This document shows, piece after piece, positions 7,813-13,741 of a DNA stretch of 33,513 bases. The position numbers and the translations under genes are program-made. The notes under the pieces were generated by a model. It did not search any database. It worked only from the letters and a program-made list of their open reading frames with translations, and had not been told where the DNA came from. The first letter of the stretch is position 1. Every line of letters begins with the position of its first letter. This DNA comes from Mariniblastus sp. (GTDB lineage Bacteria > Planctomycetota > Planctomycetia > Pirellulales > Pirellulaceae), in the NCBI GenBank assembly GCA_023300235.1, contig JALZWN010000034.1:1-33513 (forward strand). Reading direction: 5' to 3'.

Positions 7813-8855
7813 TCAACAATCTTAACGACGGACAAGACTCCTTTTTGGACATCGTCGCAAACCTTGTCGGCATCTTGATCATCTTGGTTGTAGTTGTCGG
7901 AGCCAGCGCCAGCAATCGAGCTCATCAAACTTCGGTTCAACCCGATGCAGAACTCGAATCCGCATACGCTGCGACGGTCGACGAAATCGAGTCGGAATCT
8001 TACTTGACGCAAAAACTCCAGACCGACAATCAACAACTAGAACAGCAAATCCGCGAGCAAAACCAACTGGCCGCTCAGCTCGCCAGCCAACGACATCGCA
8101 AGCTCGTGCAAGCCGAAACGTTGCGCCGACAGGCTGAAGAAATAGAATCCAAGATCCAAGCCAAGCTCGCGAACTTTGACCAAGCCACGCGTGAAAGTCA
8201 ACAATCACAAATCAAACTCGCCACCGTTGAAGAAGCACTCATCGCAGAACTTGACGCCACTCAAGCCCAAACAACCGCCCTCGCGGCCAGCTTTAAGCCA
8301 GTAAAAAACAAGCAGCTTAAGCATTACCCAAACCCGATCGCCAAAACGGTATTCTCCGAGGAAGTACATTTCCGGCTGGCCGATGGCAAGTTGACTTATG
8401 TGCCTTTGGAGCAGCTACTGGGTTTAATGAAAGACGAGTGGCGATTTAAAGCCGAGCAGCGGCTGACGCAATTGGACCACACGGTCGAGACGGTAGGTCC
8501 GCTGGATGGTTTTCGTCTACAGTACCAATTGACCGCTGCTGAAAACGGTCCGCCCGGCGCTCGACAAGGACGCTCGATCAGCTTCGACCGTTTTCGCGTG
8601 ATCCCACAACCCAACCAACCAAGCGAAACCGTCGCGGTTGCATTGGCCGAAGGTTCTCGCTTTCAAAACATCCTGTCGCGCCACGAAGCTCGCCGCACAA
8701 CCGTTTCGATATGGCTCTACCCCGACGGTTTTTCCGACCACCGAACGATCAAAACGTGGTTACACGAAAACGGTTACCAAATGGCCAGCTGGCCGCTCGA
8801 ATTTGGTCGCCACATCGCCGGCGGCCCGAACGGATTTAAAACGTCCGCTCAATAA
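7809..8855 (+). CDS. ExbD-like bitopic protein keeping the channel Asp
   Basis: A 348-residue protein. ATG at 7809 overlaps the previous stop (ATGA); this start places the membrane anchor correctly, whereas longer in-frame starts would add residues shadowing the gene before. The anchor at 12-31 reads FLDIVANLVGILIILVVVVG. Asp14 matches the ion-binding Asp of ExbD (FIDVMLVLLIIFM), TolR and MotB. A coiled coil follows at about 45-160. The C-terminal part has VHFRLADGKLTYV (about 186-198) and VSIWLYPDGFSDHRTIKTWL (299-318), the same two-part pattern seen twice in the preceding protein. No OmpA-type peptidoglycan-binding domain is visible. With the TolQ-like protein it would complete a stator-type complex spanning the inner membrane. 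Confidence 0.82.
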   Translation: MINNLNDGQDSFLDIVANLVGILIILVVVVGASASNRAHQTSVQPDAELESAYAATVDEIESESYLTQKLQTDNQQLEQQIREQNQLAAQLASQRHRKLVQAETLRRQAEEIESKIQAKLANFDQATRESQQSQIKLATVEEALIAELDATQAQTTALAASFKPVKNKQLKHYPNPIAKTVFSEEVHFRLADGKLTYVPLEQLLGLMKDEWRFKAEQRLTQLDHTVETVGPLDGFRLQYQLTAAENGPPGARQGRSISFDRFRVIPQPNQPSETVAVALAEGSRFQNILSRHEARRTTVSIWLYPDGFSDHRTIKTWLHENGYQMASWPLEFGRHIAGGPNGFKTSAQ

Positions 8856-8953
8856 GAACTGTTTCGCGACTCGCTGCAACCAACCGAGCGTCAGGCGAAT
8901 CCGTGACAGGCGACTACGCTAAACGCTTCCATCGGACGGCCTACAACAACACT

Positions 8954-9412
8954 TCACCGGCCCGCATTCCGCACGCCATCCTTTCGTGCCTGCCAAGCCA
9001 ACCGAAACGCCTCGACGTCCCCAAACTTCTCCACCGCGAACGACTTCGTTCGACGCCGGCCATGCCCATCGGTCCACTGTGCCACCCACGACCAACTGTG
9101 ATACTCGAACTCACCGCGCCGATCGACTTGTTCGTGCAAACGCACGCCAACGACTCCCGACTGATTCCGCGTAGACGGCCTCAACGATTTTTCCTCAACG
9201 CTCATCTTATCAGCCTCAAGCTCGATTTCATTGCGAAACTCCTTCGCCGCTCTCAACGCCGCTAGTTTGCCACCATAAATCGAATCGGAAAAAAACTTGG
9301 ACTGCTTCTCTCGTTGACGCTGCAACCGCACTTCCCAACCACCGGTTACATGCCCAGTCGAAGTCAATTTTTCGAGACGCGAAATATTTCGGCGTGGATT
9401 TTTTCTAGGCAT
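8954..9412 (-). CDS. Protein with two AP2/ERF-like DNA-binding domains
   Basis: A 152-residue basic protein. The C-terminal half has SGVVGVRLHE, WSWVAQWTDGHGRRRTKSF and EAFRLAWQAR, the three-strand plus helix pattern of an AP2 domain (SG..GV, W.A, GR..K.F, EA...A). The N-terminal half (about 20-70) repeats it: WEVRLQRQREKQSKFFSD, then YGGKLAALRAAKEFR. Two such domains without a nuclease domain suggest a sequence-specific DNA-binding protein, possibly a regulator. In other bacteria AP2 domains often ride on homing endonucleases; no HNH motif is seen here. The start at 9412 (MPRKNP) is chosen because it lies 7 bases after the stop of the gene in front; a start at 9448 would overlap it. The two genes form a small operon. 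Confidence 0.7.
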   Translation of the reverse strand: MPRKNPRRNISRLEKLTSTGHVTGGWEVRLQRQREKQSKFFSDSIYGGKLAALRAAKEFRNEIELEADKMSVEEKSLRPSTRNQSGVVGVRLHEQVDRRGEFEYHSWSWVAQWTDGHGRRRTKSFAVEKFGDVEAFRLAWQARKDGVRNAGR

Positions 9413-9419
9413 CGCTTGA

Positions 9420-9707
9420 TCACCACTGCACTTCGACCTGAGTCCCAACGGGGATGCCCAACATGCCTGCTAAGTCCATCCCGACGATTTCAATCTCCAC
9501 TCGCCCCGAATCTCCCACGCTCGCCACCATCGTCGCCTCTGGTTGCCCATGAGATGCTTCGAACAAGCCAACCGTTTCGTGGCCGCCAAACGCAACCTGA
9601 GCCTCTGCATTACCAACCGCTTCGCTTACATAGGCAAATTCGATATCCGTGATCAATTTTCCGTCACCGGATATCTCAGCCACTTTGCCAGTCATTTTTT
9701 TCGCCAA
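9420..9707 (-). CDS. Free-standing SAM-hydroxide-adenosyltransferase C-terminal-like domain
   Basis: A 95-residue protein. GKVAEISGDGKLITDIE matches the G.V..ID.FGNLITNI opening of the C-terminal beta domain of SAM hydrolases/halogenases (DUF62). The rest (VASVGDSGRVEIEIVG, then LGIPVGTQVEV) matches its ending SS.G.LEIAV...A..LG...GD.V.V. The N-terminal half of that enzyme, which carries most catalytic residues and the SAM site with its partner, is absent, so this protein alone should not hydrolyse SAM. It may bind a nucleoside or a partner, or may simply be a small beta-barrel. TTG at 9707 has a GGTGGAG ribosome site 7 bases before it; ATG at 9695 is the alternative. It is first in an operon with the AP2-domain gene. 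Confidence 0.65.
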   Translation of the reverse strand: MAKKMTGKVAEISGDGKLITDIEFAYVSEAVGNAEAQVAFGGHETVGLFEASHGQPEATMVASVGDSGRVEIEIVGMDLAGMLGIPVGTQVEVQW

Positions 9708-10013
9708 CGAAATACTCCACCAAGGCCCAACGACACTTCATTTAAACGCAAAACGTTACAAACGCCTATCCTTATCCGTTATAATACCACGGCACGTTTT
9801 TTTGGCTAAACCCCTGCCATTATTCGCGGTACGCATCCTCACCTAGGCATTGTCCTGTTGCAGCCATTCACTCGGCAAGCCCCGCTTAACAAAGAATATA
9901 CCGACTTATTTTTGATGAAAGCTTTTACAAGACGTAGCTCACGTCTAAAATTTTAACAGTCACAATGACAATTGCAAAACTTCCCTAACCGGATTCTAAA
10001 AGAGAGAACCGAC
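9708..10013. other. Intergenic region between divergent genes
   Basis: No gene is seen in these 306 bases. There is a short perfect inverted repeat, AGACGT (9930-9935) with ACGTCT (9941-9946), followed by AAAATTTT, which could be a weak terminator or an operator. An AGAGAG at about 10001 probably serves as ribosome site for the GTG start at 10014. A TATTATAA on the minus strand near 9780 could be a -10 box for the AP2 operon, but no matching -35 was found. Confidence 0.4.
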
Positions 10014-11354
10014 GTGAACCAGTCTGCGAATCAACCAAAAATCCATCGTTACCTCACTCACTTGGCCTTGGCGTTGACTTGCTTGTTGATGTTCAACAAC
10101 AGTGTTTTTGCTTTTCAAACGGACGAAAATGCTGCCGAGCAAACCGCGCCGGCCGAACAAGACAACGACAAACCAAAAGACGAAACAGACGACGACAAAG
10201 AACCGGAATTCCTGAAAATCGGCCAGCCAGCGCCAGCCTTGGAACTTGACTACTGGCCAACTGACAACAACGGTTTGCTCCCAGCCATCAAAAAATTTGC
10301 ACCTGGAAAAATCTACGTCGTCAACTTCTTCTCAACCGACCACGAGTACTCCGTTGGCAAACTCCAGTCGATGGTCAAACTCCAAAAGAAATACGCCGAT
10401 GATCCAGTTCAAATCATCTGCATCAGCACCGACGGACGCGACAAGACCGAAGAATTCCTAGACAAAAAAACCGAAGACAAAGACGAGACCTATTTAGACC
10501 TGTTGAATTCAGTATCGTCAGCGGTTGATTCCGATAGCAGAACGACGGTCAACTACATGACCCGCTCTGGCTTTTTAACCGCGTGGACTTTTATCGTTGG
10601 CAATACGGGCAAACTCGAATGGCTTGGACCGCCTACCGATGTCGCCGAACCGCTCGCCAAAATCGTCAAAGGCAAATGGGACCTCAAAGCTTTTGCGAAA
10701 GAAATCGAGCCCAAACAGAATCAACGCATTCGCCGATCTAAAGCCAACCTAAGCTTTAACAAATGGATGGTCAAATCATCCAAAAACAAACGTTGGAACG
10801 CCGAAAAACTATTAGAGGCACTGGGGGAAGGAGCCAAAGACCCCGCCAATAGTGACTTTCGTGACCGAATCGAATACACACGAATGACGATCCTGCTGCG
10901 AGCCTATGCTGGTCAAGCCGAGTTCGAGAACCTAGAAACGGATTTGATCGAAGCAATGGATAGCTTCACCATGCTGAGCCAAGACGATTTGAACTCGGAG
11001 CTTAACGACAGCGCGTGGGAAGTCTATGAGATGTACGAAGCTGGCCAAGTCGAAAGAAAATCCGAGCTGATGAAAACCGCCAAGGTCATGGCCGAAAAAG
11101 CCCTCAAGTTCCGGCCAAAAAGCGGCGCCGTTAACGACACAATGGCCCACTTCGCCTACCTAATCGATGGTGACCTCGACCGAGCCATCGAACTGCAAGA
11201 ACTCGCGGTCAAAAACTCGGGTGACTCACAAGCTGGCGAGTTAGAGAAGTTTCTGGAGTTCCTGAAAAAGGAACAAGCCACCGGCAAAAAAAAGTCGCTG
11301 CAAAAGAAGAGCAACGACGACGAAGAAGAGGACGACACCGAATCTGATTTCTAA
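10014..11354 (+). CDS. Secreted thioredoxin-fold (TlpA-like) protein lacking the CXXC
   Basis: A 446-residue protein. GTG at 10014 is preferred because an AGAGAG ribosome site precedes it and it gives a normal signal peptide (about 1-33, ending SVFA); an in-frame TTG at 9972 would lengthen it. An acidic, Glu/Asp-rich stretch (35-65) precedes a thioredoxin-like domain: LKIGQPAPALELDYW, KIYVVNFFSTDHEYSVGKLQ, VQIICISTDG. The place where TlpA/ResA proteins have WC..C reads DHEYS (109-113), and the cis-Pro before the FIVG strand is also gone. The remainder is helical, TPR-like (NDTMAHFAYLIDGDLDRAIE), and ends in a Lys/Glu/Asp tail. The gene at 21110-22333 has the same architecture with an intact CPPC. 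Disulfide exchange is therefore unlikely here; a binding or structural role is inferred. A strong terminator follows 95 bases after the stop. Confidence 0.82.
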   Translation: MNQSANQPKIHRYLTHLALALTCLLMFNNSVFAFQTDENAAEQTAPAEQDNDKPKDETDDDKEPEFLKIGQPAPALELDYWPTDNNGLLPAIKKFAPGKIYVVNFFSTDHEYSVGKLQSMVKLQKKYADDPVQIICISTDGRDKTEEFLDKKTEDKDETYLDLLNSVSSAVDSDSRTTVNYMTRSGFLTAWTFIVGNTGKLEWLGPPTDVAEPLAKIVKGKWDLKAFAKEIEPKQNQRIRRSKANLSFNKWMVKSSKNKRWNAEKLLEALGEGAKDPANSDFRDRIEYTRMTILLRAYAGQAEFENLETDLIEAMDSFTMLSQDDLNSELNDSAWEVYEMYEAGQVERKSELMKTAKVMAEKALKFRPKSGAVNDTMAHFAYLIDGDLDRAIELQELAVKNSGDSQAGELEKFLEFLKKEQATGKKKSLQKKSNDDEEEDDTESDF

Positions 11355-11424
11355 ACAGTGGGTGGTTTCGCGTAACGGCCAACCAGCAGTTGGCCGTACC
11401 TCACGCACAAACTCATACCCAAAC

Positions 11425-11611
11425 AATACCACGACGGGGTAAGAACTTTGGTGATGGTGCTTCCAGTCTGTCATGCACGCAGACAGACTGAAAGCACCAT
11501 CACCTTTTTTAGTTCGCTGAAGCATCTTAAATCAACAAAATTTTACAAATCCCAACAAACCCCCTAGCGAGGATTTCCACCGATTCCTCGCTAACGCGGC
11601 GGCACACCATT
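11425..11611. repeat. MITE-like repeat, degraded copy
   Basis: This stretch aligns by eye with the better copy at 27320-27502. Shared parts are GGTGATGG..CTTC.AG.CTGTC, the T-run, GCTGAAGCAT.TTAAATC and the right end CCTCGCTAACGCGGCGG (near 11587-11603). The left inverted end is worn. It fills the gap after the thioredoxin-like gene and includes that gene's terminator. Confidence 0.6.
11450..11510 (+). terminator. Strong rho-independent terminator
   Basis: GGTGATGGTGCTT (11450-11462) plus CAGTCTGTC (11464-11472) pair with GACAGACTG (11482-11490) plus AAGCACCATCACC (11492-11504). The stem has 22 pairs and one mismatch around a 9-base loop, followed by six T (11505-11510). It ends the thioredoxin-like gene and forms the core of the surrounding repeat. 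Confidence 0.85.
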
Positions 11612-11658
11612 ACCCCAGGATCAAAAACGGATTTCCCCCGTCGCCCACTGGCGGTGCG

Positions 11659-11687
11659 TTGAGACAATGAAGGCGGCTTGGTAGAAT
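11659..11687 (+). promoter_or_regulatory. Sigma70-type promoter for the CocE-like gene
   Basis: TTGAGA (11659-11664), a 17-base spacer and TAGAAT (11682-11687) match the consensus at five of six positions in each box with ideal spacing. The predicted start is near 11694, about 25 bases before the ATG at 11719. Confidence 0.65.
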
Positions 11688-11718
11688 CCGGGCCTACATC
11701 TCTCAAACGGAAAGACGC

Positions 11719-13602
11719 ATGAAACGTTCCCTTACTACCCTCTTTTCACTCGCCTGTTTGGTTGCGCCGAGCCTTTGTTTTGCACAAGCTGCACCTGCTG
11801 TCGGATCCCAAACGGCCCCCACAGCCAGCACCAAAAAATCCGTCCCGGTATTCAAAGACGGACTCAGCCAAATTGTCCCCGACTTCAAAAAGTCTTCCGA
11901 CTGGATCATTCATGACCTCTGGGTCGAAACCGAATTTGATTCAGACAACGATGGCCAAAAAGACCGCATGCATGTTTCGGTTTGCCGGCAACAGCAGACC
12001 GACACCGAAGGCCTCAAGGTTCCGGTGATCTACAACACCAGCCCCTACTTCTGTGGCATTGGCTCGACCGACCCAGATTTCATGTGGAACCCCAAACACG
12101 AACTCGGTGCTCAGCCACCAATCCATCAAAGCCCGCCAGCCATTCCCCAACAATCAAAACGCCCACAGATGTCCCGCCGGTACAACAGAGACTGGGTGCC
12201 TCGAGGCTTTGCAGTCGTCCACTCATCCTCTCCGGGCACCGGCCTGAGCGACGGCTGCCCAACGGTCGGCGGTGCCAACGAAGAACTGGCCCCCAAAGCA
12301 GTCGTTCAATGGCTGTGCGGAAACGCAAAGGGTTTTTCATCCGCTACTGGCGGCGAACCTGTCACCGCCTATTGGTGCAGCGGCAAGGTCGGCATGACAG
12401 GAACTTCCTACGAAGGCACCCTCCCAATTGCAGCAGCCACCACCGGTGTTAAAGGACTCGCCGCCATCATTCCCGATGCCGCCAACACGTCTTACTACCA
12501 CTACTACCGAGCCAACGGACTTGTTCGGCACCCCGGCGGTTACATGGGAGAAGACATCGACGTGCTGTACAACTTCATCCACAGTGGAGCCAAAGAAAAT
12601 TGCGCTGGCTGCAACCAGCGAGTTCGCGACGAAATAATGGCCTCCAACCAAGATCGCGTCACCGGTGACTACAACCAGTTCTGGGCAGACCGCGACTACT
12701 TGAACAAACTAGACAACTACAAAACACCAACGCTACTAAGCCACGGGTTGAGTGACTGGAACGTGATGCCGTTGCACTCGATTCGCGTCTTTGAAGCACT
12801 AGCGGCCAAAGGCGTGCCTTGCCAAATGTACTTGCATCAAGGCGGACACGGTGGCTTGCCGCCAATGAAAATCATGAACCGTTGGTTCACCCGTTACCTA
12901 TACGACATCGACAACGGAGTCGAAAACGATCCTCGACTTTACGTCGTCCGCGAAGGCGAAAGCCGCAATTCACCCACACCGTACAAAACCTACCCGAACC
13001 CAGATTCACAGCCAGTCAAACTACACCTAGCCGCTGGCGGCCAACAAATCGGCCGACTAACCACCTCCCAAACAAACTCCAAAACAACAGAGACACTCGT
13101 CGACGATGCAAACATCAGTGGCACCCAGTTGGCCAAAGCCGCTCAGTCATCCAATCGTTTGATCTACGCAACACCCGTTCTCGAAGCAGACGTTCACATT
13201 TCCGGAACGCCCAAAGTCACAATTAAACTTGCTTCCAGTAAACCAGCCGCCAACCTATCGATTTGGCTGGTCTCGCTGCCTTGGGACATCCCCCAGCGAG
13301 GAAAACGAGTCAAGCTAACCGACAACCTGATCACGCGGGGCTGGGCCGATCCTCAGAACAACAAATCGTTAACCGACAGCCAACCGCTGGAGCCCAGCAA
13401 GTTTTATGAGATCACATTCCCATTGCAGCCAGACGACCACCTCGTTAAAGCCGGCCAACAGATCGGCTTAATGATCTTCTCCAGCGATCGAGACTTTACC
13501 CTCTGGCCCGAACCTGGAACGGAACTCACGATCGATCTGGACGGCACGACTTTGGAACTGCCCATCGTCGGCGGCGCCGCTGGTTTGAAATTCCAACAGT
13601 AA
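11719..13602 (+). CDS. Secreted CocE/NonD-family hydrolase (X-Pro dipeptidyl-peptidase-like)
   Basis: A 627-residue protein with a signal peptide (about 1-23, cleavage after CFAQA). The alpha/beta-hydrolase core shows RGFAVVHSSSPGTGLSDGC, the nucleophile elbow GTSYEG with Ser230, the acid in SHGLSDWNV (Asp346), and the base in HQGGHGG (His377). These are the triad and spacing of the S15/CocE family. After residue 400 a beta-rich C-terminal domain typical of the family follows (LEADVHISGTPKVTIKL; LVKAGQQIGLMIFSSD). Family members release X-Pro dipeptides or cleave esters and beta-lactam side chains; the true substrate cannot be told. The insert YHYYRANGLVRHPGGY (about 260-275) lies where PepX-like members have lid residues. 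It is a single gene with its own promoter (11659) and terminator (13643). Confidence 0.88.
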   Translation: MKRSLTTLFSLACLVAPSLCFAQAAPAVGSQTAPTASTKKSVPVFKDGLSQIVPDFKKSSDWIIHDLWVETEFDSDNDGQKDRMHVSVCRQQQTDTEGLKVPVIYNTSPYFCGIGSTDPDFMWNPKHELGAQPPIHQSPPAIPQQSKRPQMSRRYNRDWVPRGFAVVHSSSPGTGLSDGCPTVGGANEELAPKAVVQWLCGNAKGFSSATGGEPVTAYWCSGKVGMTGTSYEGTLPIAAATTGVKGLAAIIPDAANTSYYHYYRANGLVRHPGGYMGEDIDVLYNFIHSGAKENCAGCNQRVRDEIMASNQDRVTGDYNQFWADRDYLNKLDNYKTPTLLSHGLSDWNVMPLHSIRVFEALAAKGVPCQMYLHQGGHGGLPPMKIMNRWFTRYLYDIDNGVENDPRLYVVREGESRNSPTPYKTYPNPDSQPVKLHLAAGGQQIGRLTTSQTNSKTTETLVDDANISGTQLAKAAQSSNRLIYATPVLEADVHISGTPKVTIKLASSKPAANLSIWLVSLPWDIPQRGKRVKLTDNLITRGWADPQNNKSLTDSQPLEPSKFYEITFPLQPDDHLVKAGQQIGLMIFSSDRDFTLWPEPGTELTIDLDGTTLELPIVGGAAGLKFQQ

Positions 13603-13607
13603 TCCGA

Positions 13608-13633
13608 CGCCAAACTGAATCGCCAAACTGAAT
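13608..13633 (+). repeat. Tandem 13-bp repeat just after the stop
   Basis: CGCCAAACTGAAT occurs twice head to tail (13608-13620 and 13621-13633), followed by a partial third copy (CGCCAAAA). It is probably a replication-slippage product in the 3' untranslated part. Confidence 0.8.
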
Positions 13634-13642
13634 CGCCAAAAC

Positions 13643-13676
13643 AAAAGGCCATGAGCAATAACTCATGGCCTTTTTT
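13643..13676 (+). terminator. Rho-independent terminator, probably bidirectional
   Basis: AAAAGGCCATGAG pairs perfectly with CTCATGGCCTTTT around the loop CAATAA, with six T after the GC-rich stem. On the minus strand the stem is followed by TTTTGTTTT, so it may also end the large ATPase gene, which converges on this point. Confidence 0.85.
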
Positions 13677-13741
13677 GGTTTTGGTACGTTGGACCTTCTC
13701 ATCCGACTCGACTGCTGTATCCCGCCCTAAGCTCCACCTCT

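Noticed and set aside
4031-8855. Zorya-type defence system (MotA-like protein with long tail plus MotB-like partner)
   Set aside because: No OmpA/peptidoglycan-binding domain, and no helicase or nuclease genes (ZorC/D/E type) next to it. Only the general stator architecture is shared.
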